A stretch of 64,000 nucleotides of DNA from Flavobacteriales bacterium (GTDB lineage Bacteria > Bacteroidota > Bacteroidia > Flavobacteriales_D > Sanyastnellaceae). Position 1 is the stretch's first letter. Each line of letters begins with the position of its first letter. The position numbers and the translations under genes were made by a program. The stretch spans positions 1 through 64,000 of the forward strand of contig JADKIZ010000011.1 in assembly GCA_016722445.1 (NCBI GenBank), read 5' to 3'. This document shows, piece after piece, positions 9,295 through 17,834 of the stretch. The notes under the pieces were generated by a model. The model saw only the letters and a list, made by a program, of their open reading frames with translations. It had not been told where the DNA came from and did no database searches.

Positions 9295-9302
9295 TATTTT
9301 TG
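9295..9302 (+). promoter_or_regulatory. possible -7 element for the TPR lipoprotein gene
   Basis: TATTTTTG matches TAnnTTTG and lies 44 bases before the ATG at 9347 in the divergent spacer. No good TTG stands at the -33 position, so this is a weak call. Confidence 0.35.
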
Positions 9303-9346
9303 CTACCTCGGGATTCATACTTAGTATGCGTCTGAATTATTCAAAC

Positions 9347-10402
9347 ATGAATTCAATCCGTATTACTTTTCTGATCATTTTCGCCGCAATGGCCTTTGCT
9401 GCTTGCAATCAAGGCGGAAAGCAGCCCTCTGATCCTTCCAACAATAACGGCAATGGCGACAATTCCGAGATGGAAGCTCCAGACTCTGTTTTGGTTGCCC
9501 TCAATCGTTTGATTGCGCAGGAACCAGGTAATTATCTGCACTATTTGAATCGTGCCCGTTACTTCGGAGATCACAACAAATTTGAAGCTGCCATGGACGA
9601 TGTGCGTCGTGCACTGGCTATTGATAGTACGAAGTCCGACATTTATCTCTTCAAAGGAAATTTACTTTTCGATCGGGAAAAAGTCTCCGAAGCTTATGAA
9701 GAGTATAAAGCATGTTTGAATTTCGACCCGAAGAACCAGGATTGTCTATTGAAAAAGGCAGGCATCGATATTGTTTTAGGCAATTATGATGTGGCCAGAG
9801 AACTCATCAATGAAGCACTCCTTGTGAATGAGTACAATGCTTATGCATACTACCTGAGAGGCAGAATGTATAAGACAATTGGGGATACCGTTTTAGCTGC
9901 TTCTTCATACAAAACAGCCATCGAAGTTGATCCTGATTATTATGATGCTTACATCGAAGTGGGATTGCTATATGCTGCTCAAAAGAATGATCTCGCTAAT
10001 GAATATTATTCTTCAGCCATCCAAATTAAACCACGAAGTGTAGAGGCTTGGTATAACAAAGCAATGTATCTGCAGGAAACTGGTTTTAAAAAGAAAAACA
10101 GATATAAAGATGCCATGGTGTGTTATGATTCCATTCAGCGAATTGATCCAAACTTCGTTGCTGCTGATTTCAATAAAGGTTTTATTTGGTTAGAATATCT
10201 CGCCAACTATGATAGTTCAGCGCATTATTTCACCAAAGCACTGAATGCATATCCTCAATATTTTCAAGCGTACTATAACCGCGGATTAAGTTTTGAAAGT
10301 CTGGGTAAAAAGAAAGAAGCTGAACAAGATTACAGGGCCGCCCTGAAAATCAAACCTGATTATTCAGAAGCAGCTATCGCATTGAATAGAATCTTGAAAT
10401 AA
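9347..10402 (+). CDS. tetratricopeptide repeat lipoprotein
   Basis: 351 residues from the ATG at 9347, chosen because it gives a clean lipoprotein signal (MNSIRITFLIIFAAMAFAAC). After an Asn/Gly-rich linker there are at least seven TPR units, seen as repeats of the form YY.RG..Y...GD...A..SYKTAIE.DPDYYDAY and ending in AEQDYRAALKIKPDYSEA. TPR arrays mediate protein-protein contacts; the lipid anchor places this one in the cell envelope, in Bacteroidota often on the periplasmic side of the outer membrane. No specific partner is evident from the neighbours. Confidence 0.85.
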   Translation: MNSIRITFLIIFAAMAFAACNQGGKQPSDPSNNNGNGDNSEMEAPDSVLVALNRLIAQEPGNYLHYLNRARYFGDHNKFEAAMDDVRRALAIDSTKSDIYLFKGNLLFDREKVSEAYEEYKACLNFDPKNQDCLLKKAGIDIVLGNYDVARELINEALLVNEYNAYAYYLRGRMYKTIGDTVLAASSYKTAIEVDPDYYDAYIEVGLLYAAQKNDLANEYYSSAIQIKPRSVEAWYNKAMYLQETGFKKKNRYKDAMVCYDSIQRIDPNFVAADFNKGFIWLEYLANYDSSAHYFTKALNAYPQYFQAYYNRGLSFESLGKKKEAEQDYRAALKIKPDYSEAAIALNRILK

Positions 10403-10483
10403 TTGGTATTCGGCATGTGTTTCACAGATGAAGTTTGAGCCTGTGATTATTTCTATTCAACCATAATATTTTTCAAAACGTCT

Positions 10484-10500
10484 CAAGTTTTTCCTTGAGT
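10484..10500. other. short hairpin in the convergent spacer
   Basis: CTCAAG, six bases, CTTGAG form a 6-bp stem in the 184-base spacer between the TPR gene and the convergent NHL gene. The loop is T-rich but no T-run follows, so it is at best a weak bidirectional terminator. Confidence 0.3.
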
Positions 10501-10586
10501 ACACGTCATGAACAAGGTGTTTCATGTCGTGATCCCACGAAGGAACCATGAAGAGAAAATGGATGAAAGAAATGGGTACCTACTCC

Positions 10587-11504
10587 TCAGTACGGCAATA
10601 ACAATGGGGTATAAATTTGTTCTTGAATCAGTTCACCATCTTCTTCATCGTGTATGATGGGGAAGTCGAGGTAAGCGCGCTTCACGATATACATACCTGG
10701 ATTTTCCGGGTGTTCGAGGGTGAGGTAGAGCTCGATATAAATCTCTGCATCCGGAAATGCTTTTTCAATCGTAAAAGAAAACTCTTCTTTGGTAAGTATT
10801 TCCTGTGTGACTTTGACATTGCCAGTGAGGTCGTTCAGGATAAGTTCGTTTTGTCCATCGGGCACGAGTTTAAAACCATGAAGATCTAACAATACTTTTA
10901 CTTTGATGTCTTTGCCTTTGAGGTAAACCGAGTCCATACCGATCAGTTCGCCAAAGGTGTGTGCCGGCTCGAATCCTACAAAATCACGCGTCACTTTGAA
11001 CCAATAGTTCATCGCCATTTTATCCGTAGATGAACCAATCGTTTTTACAAGATGATTGTCTGTATCTGTCATATATAAATCACCATTTCTGATCATCATA
11101 TCTGTCGGATGATTCAATAACATGGTGTTCTTGCTTTTCTCTTTCTCTTTGCTTTCTCCTAATATTTTCCATTTGTCATTTTCCCTGAACCATACATTCC
11201 CTTCTTCACTAAGCGCGATGGTACCACCATTAAAATCCATAGCTGATACAAAATGTGCTTTCACACTTTCAGCCATTCTCGTGATTTTACCTTTTTTGTC
11301 GGCCGTATACAATTCGCCTGTATTCATGACAATATACAGTCCATCGTCGCCTTCTTTGATCGATATTGGTGCGGAAGAATAAAGTGCCTTAGGATTCACT
11401 GGAAGATCACAAAACAATCTTGCCACTCCATCTTTCGGATTCACTTCGAAAATTTGATTGGTTGAAGCGCTGGCTACATAAAGATTATTTCCCATAAAGG
11501 CCAA
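10587..11504 (-). CDS. NHL-repeat protein, C-terminal part of a frameshifted gene
   Basis: C-terminal piece of the protein begun at 12436. It starts in-frame just after the shift and continues the NHL beta-propeller: NNLYVASASTNQIFEV, LYTADKKGKITRMAE, GNVWFRENDKW and DLYMTDTDNHLVKT, each a blade with the usual YxxDxxNHxI pattern. The last ~110 residues form a beta-rich tail, including the VLLDLHGFKLVPDG stretch. Joined with the N-terminal piece the order is thioredoxin-like domain, six-bladed NHL propeller, C-terminal beta domain, the order of NHLRC2-type proteins. Confidence 0.75.
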   Translation of the reverse strand: MAFMGNNLYVASASTNQIFEVNPKDGVARLFCDLPVNPKALYSSAPISIKEGDDGLYIVMNTGELYTADKKGKITRMAESVKAHFVSAMDFNGGTIALSEEGNVWFRENDKWKILGESKEKEKSKNTMLLNHPTDMMIRNGDLYMTDTDNHLVKTIGSSTDKMAMNYWFKVTRDFVGFEPAHTFGELIGMDSVYLKGKDIKVKVLLDLHGFKLVPDGQNELILNDLTGNVKVTQEILTKEEFSFTIEKAFPDAEIYIELYLTLEHPENPGMYIVKRAYLDFPIIHDEEDGELIQEQIYTPLLLPY

Positions 11505-12436
11505 TGCAACAGGTAAACCCAGCGGTTGATGTTTACCGTCAATCGTTTCTTCTTTTTCCAGGTCGTATAGCCATTACCCAAAAGTGTCGAAGTCTGTTCC
11601 GTGATAAAGTCGATCACTCTGACGCGTTGATTGTAAGTATCCGCGATATATAGTTTGTTATCGTAATACTCCATGGCATGAGGGTGGTTCAATTGACAAC
11701 CATACATGTTTCCTTCTGCATATCCGGGCATTGTGCTGCCCAGCTGCAATGCCATGGTACCAGTGTCATCAAAACCCAGAATGCGATGATGCGCAGCGTC
11801 GTTGATGAAAAATCCTTTCCCACCGTCTTGATCGGCGATATAGCTCGGACATTCGATCAATGGATTGGCGTACCATGAAGGGTCATTGAAAGGTTTGATC
11901 TGCGAATTATTGCAACTGGCAAATAAATTTTTATCGTCACGAAGTGTTTTAATGCGGCTATTGATCAATTCGAATCCAGCATGTCCACCACCAACTACGG
12001 TAGGTGTGGTGCTTTTTTCATAGAGTAGAAAAAAGGGAAGCTCGTTGATGCCCGTCGACTGGAATCCTTTGAGATCCGCAATGACTCCAAGAGGATGATT
12101 GATTTTGTGTTTCTGAATGTATTGAACAAGGTGATTTCTTGAAATGGGAACATCGCCTGCGGGCATCACTTGAATCATCTGCACCGCAGGAGTGCGAATC
12201 AGTGAATTTTGCAATTGTTCAATGAAGTACTGCCCTTCAACACTGTGCTCGTCCGTTACAACCACCAAAACCACTTTCGACAACAGGTTTTGTAGCACTA
12301 TCGGATATTCAGTATTGAACCATACGGAATTGGAACCAAACTCGTCTCCGTTGTTTTGAGGTTGATTTTCCTGAGCATTCAGGAGTTGGTGTGAGAATAA
12401 AAGCAGGCCCAGGGCCAAAATCAGGTTTTTACGCAT
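11474..12436 (-). CDS. NHLRC2-like protein, N-terminal part (thioredoxin-like fold plus first NHL blades), frameshifted
   Basis: Signal peptide (LILALGLLLFSHQLLNAQ), then a thioredoxin-like domain of about 140 residues (KVVLVVVTDEHSVEGQYFI) that lacks the CxxC cysteines, then NHL blades (HRILGFDDTG, DNKLYIADTYNQRVRVID). The frame then leaves the propeller: after LLGNGY the other frame reads DLEKEETIDGKHQPLGLP, which connects smoothly to the piece at 10587-11504. The break is at TATA 11566-11569, where a TA duplication (or loss of one base) explains the shift. The intact protein would be about 615 residues, exported. NHL propellers bind proteins or ligands; no catalytic residues are seen. Confidence 0.75.
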   Translation of the reverse strand: MRKNLILALGLLLFSHQLLNAQENQPQNNGDEFGSNSVWFNTEYPIVLQNLLSKVVLVVVTDEHSVEGQYFIEQLQNSLIRTPAVQMIQVMPAGDVPISRNHLVQYIQKHKINHPLGVIADLKGFQSTGINELPFFLLYEKSTTPTVVGGGHAGFELINSRIKTLRDDKNLFASCNNSQIKPFNDPSWYANPLIECPSYIADQDGGKGFFINDAAHHRILGFDDTGTMALQLGSTMPGYAEGNMYGCQLNHPHAMEYYDNKLYIADTYNQRVRVIDFITEQTSTLLGNGYTTWKKKKRLTVNINRWVYLLHWPLWEIIFM

Positions 12437-12530
12437 AGCGGCTAAATTATGAAGGCGTCGACAATTGGCAAAGATGGTTCCAATCTTTCACTTGAGGCCC
12501 TTTTTACCCAAAAACCTTATTCCACCCCTT

Positions 12531-12575
12531 CAATTATTCATACTTCATAATTCATACTTCATAATTCATAATTCA
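12531..12575. repeat. heptamer microsatellite AATTCAT/ACTTCAT touching the acs stop codon
   Basis: Six heptads alternating ACTTCAT and AATTCAT. The acs stop codon (12573-12575, complement of TGA) is part of the block, so on the gene strand the repeat begins TTGAATTATGAATTATG exactly as it does at the ABC ATPase gene (7534). Confidence 0.85.
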
Positions 12576-14480
12576 ATTCTGTTTTCCCGCAATGATCTCA
12601 TCCACCACCAATGGATCGAGCAATGTGGTGGTGTCTCCAAGAGAACTGAATTCACCTTCTGCTACTTTGCGGAGTATTCTGCGCATGATTTTACCTGAAC
12701 GAGTTTTAGGCAATCCGCTTACGAATTGGATGACATCCGGTTTGGCGATGCGACCGATGTGTTCTACCACAGACTCTATGATTTCATCCCGGGTGTGGTT
12801 ATTGGCCTGTTGCATATCTGCGAGAATGACATAGGCATAGATGCCTTGTCCTTTGATGTCGTGCGGATAGCCCACTACCGCACTCTCCACCACTTTTTTA
12901 TTCTGATTGATGGCATTTTCGATTTCCGCTGTTCCAAAACGGTGACCACTTACATTGATCACATCATCCACACGACCGATGATGCGGTACATGCCATTGG
13001 CTTCTCTGCGTGCACCATCACCAGTGAAGTAGAGGTTCTTATAGGTTGCGAAATAATTGATGCGACATCTTTCATGATCGCCATAGGTCGTGCGAAGAAT
13101 CGACGGCCAAGGATATTTAATGCAGAGATAACCCTCGACATCATTTCCGATAATTTCCTTTCCTTCTGCATCCACCAATATGGCTTGAATTCCCGGTAAG
13201 GGTAATCCGGCATGAGCGGGTTTCAATTCGGAAATACCTGCTAATGCTGATATCATAATGCCGCCGGTTTCTGTTTGCCACCAGGTATCCACTACCGGAC
13301 AGCGTCCTTTGCCAACGTGCGTATGATACCAATGCCATGCTTCTTCATTGATCGGTTCACCTACCGATCCCAGAATCCGCAAGGAATGCAGACTGTATGC
13401 AAGCACGTGATCGACACCACTTGCCATGAGTGATCGAATCGCAGTAGGTGCAGTGTAAAAAATATTTACGTTGTGCTTGTCGATCACTTGCCAGAACCTT
13501 CCGGGATCAGGGAATGTCGGAACGCCTTCAAACATCATGGTTGTAGCACCATTGAGCAATGGTCCGTAGAGGATGTATGAGTGTCCGGTTACCCAACCAA
13601 TATCTGCAGTGCACCAGAAAATGTCGCTTTCACGGTATTGAAATACGTTGGCAAAGGTGTAGCCGGCATATACCATATAACCACCACAGGTGTGTACCAC
13701 TCCTTTGGGTTTGCCTGTACTGCCACTGGTGTAAAGGATAAAGAGTTCGTCTTCACTATCCATTTCTTCTGCGGCGCATTGTTCGTTCGCATGCATCAGT
13801 TCGTTATGATACCATACATCGCGACCTGTTTTCATATTGATGGGCCAGTTGAGTCTATTTACCACAAGAACTTTTTGTACACTGGGACATGTTTCGAGTG
13901 CCTCGTCCACAACCGACTTAACCGGAATTTGTTTTGCACCGCGGTTCAAACCATCACTGGTGATCACAAATTCACACGCCGAATCGTTGATCCTATCGGC
14001 CACTGAATTTGCGCTGAATCCTGCAAAGACAACCGAGTGAATGGCCCCGATGCGTGCACATGCCAAAACAGCAAATGCGAGTTCGGGAATCATAGGCAGG
14101 TAAATGCAAACACGGTCCCCTTTTTTTACACCGAGGTTCTTGAGAATATTCGCCATACGGTTCACATGCGCGTGGAGTTCACGGTATGTAAAACGCAATG
14201 ACATTTCTTTCGGATCGTTCGGTTCCCAAATCAATGCGATTTTATTGCCGCGTTGTTCGAGATGTCGATCTAGGCAATTTTCTGTGATGTTGAGTTTGCC
14301 ACCTTCAAACCATCGCACTCGTGGTTCTTCGAAATTCCATTCGAGGGTTTTGGACCAAGGTTTCCGCCAGTTGTAGTGCCCTGCAATGTGGTTCCAGAAG
14401 TCTTCAGGTTGTGCAACGCTGTGAGCGTACGCTTCACGGTATTCATCGTTGTTGGTAATATGAAATTTGACCTGTGCCAT
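12573..14480 (-). CDS. acs: acetate--CoA ligase (acetyl-CoA synthetase)
   Basis: About 635 residues, normal for the family. It activates acetate through acetyl-AMP to acetyl-CoA. Visible motifs: AMP-forming core YTSGSTGKPKGVVHT, DTWWQTETGG, FTGDGARRE, and the C-terminal RTRSGKIMRR-type segment (here KTRSGKIMRRILRK) with the acetylatable Lys. The N-terminus AQVKFHITNNDEYREAYA suggests the ATG at 14480; the ATG at 14489 is three codons upstream. It has an independent, monocistronic look, with a 440-base upstream region holding a palindrome (14671-14688) that may be regulatory. Confidence 0.96.
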   Translation of the reverse strand: MAQVKFHITNNDEYREAYAHSVAQPEDFWNHIAGHYNWRKPWSKTLEWNFEEPRVRWFEGGKLNITENCLDRHLEQRGNKIALIWEPNDPKEMSLRFTYRELHAHVNRMANILKNLGVKKGDRVCIYLPMIPELAFAVLACARIGAIHSVVFAGFSANSVADRINDSACEFVITSDGLNRGAKQIPVKSVVDEALETCPSVQKVLVVNRLNWPINMKTGRDVWYHNELMHANEQCAAEEMDSEDELFILYTSGSTGKPKGVVHTCGGYMVYAGYTFANVFQYRESDIFWCTADIGWVTGHSYILYGPLLNGATTMMFEGVPTFPDPGRFWQVIDKHNVNIFYTAPTAIRSLMASGVDHVLAYSLHSLRILGSVGEPINEEAWHWYHTHVGKGRCPVVDTWWQTETGGIMISALAGISELKPAHAGLPLPGIQAILVDAEGKEIIGNDVEGYLCIKYPWPSILRTTYGDHERCRINYFATYKNLYFTGDGARREANGMYRIIGRVDDVINVSGHRFGTAEIENAINQNKKVVESAVVGYPHDIKGQGIYAYVILADMQQANNHTRDEIIESVVEHIGRIAKPDVIQFVSGLPKTRSGKIMRRILRKVAEGEFSSLGDTTTLLDPLVVDEIIAGKQN

Positions 14481-14489
14481 ATTGTTCAC

Positions 14490-14875
14490 TGAAAAATGTG
14501 GGGACTAATGTATAACGTATGGTTTCAATTCATCCGCCGGTACTCAGATTGGGAATGATTTGCCGCACACATGTGATTTCAATTCTGTCACTATTCGCAC
14601 ATCTCCCCACAACAAAGGTTGAAGCAGGCATCTTTTCATGAATCTCTGGTGGTGTTGTGCGCTAGAATGAAGTTGACTATTGTCAACTCAAACATACACT
14701 CAGCCAAGATGGTTGGCTTGCTGAATGTGAGGTATGACGGTACATTTTCGGAGTGGAATTTTGTCTGCAACTCTCGAATCAATATCAAAATTCTGATTCG
14801 AATATCTCTTACAGATATTGATTGGAAAGACCTCCATAGACAAAATTGGAAGGTACTTAGCCTGCAAACGATTAT
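14490..14875. other. divergent intergenic region between acs and the ATPase element
   Basis: No convincing gene. It contains the perfect palindrome AGTTGAC-N4-GTCAACT at 14671-14688. A plus-strand frame from 14619 is open for 90 codons but overlaps the IR of the ATPase element and has no recognisable domain; I regard it as chance or a remnant. Confidence 0.4.
14671..14688. promoter_or_regulatory. palindromic candidate operator upstream of acs
   Basis: AGTTGAC, four bases, GTCAACT: a perfect 7-bp inverted repeat, 190 bases upstream of the acs start. The size and symmetry suit a dimeric regulator, but no binding protein can be named. Confidence 0.35.
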
Positions 14876-14925
14876 TTCATTTTGGCCATAAGTGGTGGTT
14901 TTGGTATATTTATGGCCAAAATGAA
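14876..14925. repeat. palindromic flank repeat, left copy (16-bp arms, 18-base spacer)
   Basis: Arms TTCATTTTGGCCATAA (14876-14891) and its exact complement (14910-14925) enclose an 18-base spacer. The right arm ends four bases before the ATPase start codon. The same arms with the same spacer length, but a different spacer sequence, occur downstream of the gene at 16377-16428. Confidence 0.9.
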
Positions 14926-14928
14926 TTT

Positions 14929-16344
14929 ATGATTGGCAGAGAAAACGAGAAACAAATTCTTGAGGATAAGTTCAGGTCGGTCAAGTCGGAATTTGTTGCG
15001 TTATATGGCCGTCGGCGGGTTGGCAAAACCTTTTTAATAAGACACGTTTTTGAAAATCGATTCACATTTTCATTGACCGGACTGAGCAACGCAACGCTTC
15101 TTCGTCAGTTGGAGAATTTTAATCATACCATTAAAAAGCAATATCCGCGTTTGAAGTTATCTCCGGCCACAAAGTGGACCGAAGCATTTGACCAAATAGG
15201 TGTCATCATTCAAAAGTCGAGGCAAAAAAGGAAAGTGATTTTTATTGACGAGTTACCTTGGTTCGATACTGCTCATTCTGGTTTTATTTCTGCCCTTGAG
15301 CACTTTTGGAATGACTGGGCAACCAAAAGAAAGGACGTGTTATTGATCGTATGTGGTTCCGCCGCTTCATGGATGATCAACAAATTGATACATCACCGGG
15401 GTGGTTTACATAATCGGGTAACACAACGCATAAAGGTGGAACCTTTTACCCTGAAAGAGTGCAAAGAACTCATGGCGATGAGATCAATCACTTTGGACAA
15501 TTACCAATTGGTTCAGCTCTATATGGTATTGGGTGGCATTCCGTTTTATTGGGATGAAATAAAAAGAGGACAGAGCGCAGCACAGAACATTAACCGAATT
15601 TGTTTTGCACCGAATGGGTTATTGCTAACAGAATTCGCCAATCTATACAAATCGTTATTTGATAAAGCTGAGCGACATGAATCTATTGTCAAAACCCTTG
15701 CACAAAAAGGAAAAGGACTAACTCGTGATGAAATATCTAAAGGGAGTGGTTTGCCGTCAGGTGGTGGATTAACCAGGCTATTGACGGAACTAGAGGAAAG
15801 CGGATTTATCCGGAGTTATACACCAGTTGGGAAAAAATCAAGAAATACGCTTTACCAACTCTGTGACTTCTTCTCTTTATTTCATCTGAGATTTATTCAA
15901 GGTCATAAAAAGTTTGATTCGGATCATTGGGTTAAACTGATTGATAGTAGCAAATACCGGGCTTGGAGTGGGTTTGCTTTTGAGCAGGTTTGTATGAGCC
16001 ATATCCCGCAAATAAAAAGGGCATTGGGAATTAGCGGGATTGAAACAGAGAGTTCGTCATGGAGAAGCTCCAACGCTTCAAATGGCGCTCAGATCGACTT
16101 GTTGATAGACCGCAGAGATGGCGTGGTGAATGTATGCGAAATGAAATTTTCCATCGGCACTTTTGCCATTGATAAAAAGTACAATGTTGAATTATTGAAT
16201 AAGATGGCTGTTTTTAAATCTGAAACGGCAACCAGAAAATCAGTTTTTCTAACCATGATCACCACCTTTGGACTACAAAACAATGCCTACTCTGGAAATG
16301 TTCAGAATGATTTGAATATGGGAGATTTGTTTATGTCTGCATGA
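14929..16344 (+). CDS. AAA family ATPase with C-terminal DUF234 (PD-(D/E)XK-like) domain
   Basis: 471 residues from the ATG at 14929 (FMIGRENEK...), the usual start of the archaeal-ATPase family that is also common in Bacteroidota. Walker A GRRRVGKT lies at residues 27-34, Walker B VIFIDELPW near 105, a sensor-like VCGSAASWM follows, then a winged-helix segment (TRDEISKGSGLPSGGGLTRL) and a C-terminal domain with QIDLLIDRRDG...VCEMKFS, the D...ExK pattern of PD-(D/E)XK nucleases. The biological role of this family is not established; an earlier frame to 14818 would run through the palindrome and is unlikely. The gene sits alone between two identical palindromes, which suggests a discrete transferable unit. 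Confidence 0.88.
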   Translation: MIGRENEKQILEDKFRSVKSEFVALYGRRRVGKTFLIRHVFENRFTFSLTGLSNATLLRQLENFNHTIKKQYPRLKLSPATKWTEAFDQIGVIIQKSRQKRKVIFIDELPWFDTAHSGFISALEHFWNDWATKRKDVLLIVCGSAASWMINKLIHHRGGLHNRVTQRIKVEPFTLKECKELMAMRSITLDNYQLVQLYMVLGGIPFYWDEIKRGQSAAQNINRICFAPNGLLLTEFANLYKSLFDKAERHESIVKTLAQKGKGLTRDEISKGSGLPSGGGLTRLLTELEESGFIRSYTPVGKKSRNTLYQLCDFFSLFHLRFIQGHKKFDSDHWVKLIDSSKYRAWSGFAFEQVCMSHIPQIKRALGISGIETESSSWRSSNASNGAQIDLLIDRRDGVVNVCEMKFSIGTFAIDKKYNVELLNKMAVFKSETATRKSVFLTMITTFGLQNNAYSGNVQNDLNMGDLFMSA

Positions 16345-16376
16345 GTCGTTGGATGATTATTGGCATAGGTTTCAGT

Positions 16377-16428
16377 TTTCATTTTGGCCATAACTATGTT
16401 TTATTGCCTACTTATGGCCAAAATGAAA
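16377..16428. repeat. palindromic flank repeat, right copy (17-bp arms, 18-base spacer)
   Basis: Arms TTTCATTTTGGCCATAA (16377-16393) and its exact complement (16412-16428), spacer 18 bases. It starts 32 bases after the ATPase stop codon and matches the left copy in arms and spacing. Confidence 0.9.
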
Positions 16429-16584
16429 TTTGATTTTTGTTTTCGGAATTGCAGGATCTGGGTTTAATTCCATGTTTTAATTGTAGGATCCGTGTACATG
16501 ATAACTTGGGTTTGTCATGTCCCTGATCACTTCTTCTGAATTACTTCCAAATGTCAGCTTTGACCTATTCAGATAATCCAAATA

Positions 16585-16755
16585 TTATTGATTGATCACT
16601 TCGATTTCATCGCAATAGACATTGTGCTGAACAGGGATCATTCCCGGAATCGCTTCAAGTGGTTTTTCATTTCGTCTCACTTCTCGGTTCATGATCGAGC
16701 ATCCGGTCAAAGTCAACAGAATGACCATTGGCACATAGAGTTGATTTGAGCGCAA
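16585..16755 (-). CDS. possible small lipoprotein
   Basis: A 56-codon frame from a TTG at 16755 reads MRSNQLYV then a hydrophobic PMVILLTLTGCS, a good lipobox, followed by a charged region and PVQHNVYCDEIEV before the stop. An ATG at 16728 would give a 47-residue product with a short signal. Only the lipoprotein signal supports it; no family is recognised and no ribosome site is obvious. It could also be the remnant of a larger gene. Confidence 0.35.
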   Translation of the reverse strand: MRSNQLYVPMVILLTLTGCSIMNREVRRNEKPLEAIPGMIPVQHNVYCDEIEVINQ

Positions 16756-17086
16756 GTGTAGAGAAGTCGTTGCCTATGGGGATAAAGGATGGAGAAGTAA
16801 TGAATAAGTAGCTCCCAAGTTTCTACACAAGTTAGATTTGTCAAGCGTTCTTGATCATTCAAAGTGGCAGGGTGAGAAAATTCATCGATCACATGGTCAA
16901 GAACGGAACGAATGTTAGGAAAGTAAATCGCAAAATCCCCCAGGAAATACAAATTGAAAATTCTAGAGATTCGATTTGTCCATGCCGCTTTGATAAAGCT
17001 ATTGCCAAACTATTCGAACTCGCTACAATCGGTTGTTTGATAAAGACATTTTTACTCCATCAATCTATACCAAGCAAGCTCTCACA
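16756..17086. other. intergenic region without a supported gene
   Basis: Between the small lipoprotein frame and the heptamer repeat I see no convincing coding frame, RNA gene or strong hairpin. The open minus-strand frame 16713-16952 has no domain and overlaps the better lipoprotein frame. Confidence 0.4.
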
Positions 17087-17123
17087 TCATACTTCATACT
17101 TCATACTTCATAATTCATAATTC
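17087..17123. repeat. heptamer microsatellite ACTTCAT/AATTCAT
   Basis: Five heptads (ACTTCAT x3, AATTCAT x2) immediately downstream, in the sense of rplT transcription, of the operon terminator. Confidence 0.8.
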
Positions 17124-17154
17124 AAAAAAAGAGGCCCCCCATTCGGAGAGCCTC
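17124..17154 (-). terminator. intrinsic terminator of the thrS-infC-rpmI-rplT operon
   Basis: On the minus strand GAGGCTCTCC and GGGGGGCCTC (17131-17154) form a 10-bp stem with some G-U pairs, followed by seven T. It lies 20 bases past the rplT stop. Confidence 0.85.
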
Positions 17155-17174
17155 ATTTATCTACAGCGAAAATC

Positions 17175-17519
17175 TTATTTCACTTTCTCAACTACCGCTT
17201 TGAAAGCATCCGGATGATTCATCGCAAGATCTGCGAGAACTTTACGGTTGAGTTCTATACCATTCTTGTGGATTTTACCCATAAATTCTGAGTAAGACAT
17301 TCCATAAGGACGAACACCGGCGTTGATACGCGCAATCCAGAGTGAACGGAAATTACGCTTCTTCAGTTTACGGCCTACGTATGCATACGTAAGGGCTTTT
17401 TCAACTGAATTCTTGGCTACTGTCCACACGTTTTTACGTGATCCAAAGTAACCTTTGGCCAATTTCATGATCTTTTTTCTCCTGGCCCTGGAGGCGACTG
17501 CATTTTTACTGCGTGGCAT
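17175..17519 (-). CDS. rplT: 50S ribosomal protein L20
   Basis: 114 residues, standard length. MPRSKNAVASRARRKKIMK, AKGYFGSRKN and RSLWIARINAGVR are diagnostic. L20 binds 23S rRNA early in 50S assembly. It is the last gene of thrS-infC-rpmI-rplT and is followed by a strong terminator. In other bacteria L20 represses the operon through its own leader; the 93-base gap between rpmI and rplT could hold such a site but I see no clear mimic of the rRNA site. Confidence 0.97.
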   Translation of the reverse strand: MPRSKNAVASRARRKKIMKLAKGYFGSRKNVWTVAKNSVEKALTYAYVGRKLKKRNFRSLWIARINAGVRPYGMSYSEFMGKIHKNGIELNRKVLADLAMNHPDAFKAVVEKVK

Positions 17520-17612
17520 CTTTGAATTGTTTTTTGACGATGGTGCCGGGTTGTTTGTTGTCCGGACTTTAAACCATTTGTCGGGTTAAACTTACCTGCT
17601 CTGTTTTACGGA

Positions 17613-17816
17613 TTAAGCCGTTGGGACGAGCAATTGTCTCCTGATTGATTTTGCATCAGATGGGTGTACGATCGCATCGTTACCAAGTGCACGCTTGCGC
17701 GCTGTTTCTTTCTTGGTCAAAATGTGACGTTTGTACGCCTTCTTACGCTTAATCTTTCCTGTACCGGTGAGCTTGAATCGCTTCTTAGCACCGGATTTGG
17801 TTTTTGATTTCGGCAT
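17613..17816 (-). CDS. rpmI: 50S ribosomal protein L35
   Basis: 67 residues, very basic, beginning MPKSKTKSGAKKRFKLTGTG and containing the AYKRHILTKKETARKR block of L35. It lies between infC (18 bases upstream) and rplT, the conserved order. Confidence 0.97.
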   Translation of the reverse strand: MPKSKTKSGAKKRFKLTGTGKIKRKKAYKRHILTKKETARKRALGNDAIVHPSDAKSIRRQLLVPTA

Positions 17817-17834
17817 TGTTATATGAATTAAAAA

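Noticed and set aside
14619..14891. 90-codon plus-strand frame upstream of the ATPase
   Set aside because: No recognisable domain, overlaps the palindromic flank and has no plausible start context.
16713..16952. 79-codon minus-strand frame
   Set aside because: Overlaps the better-supported lipoprotein frame, no domain, no signal.
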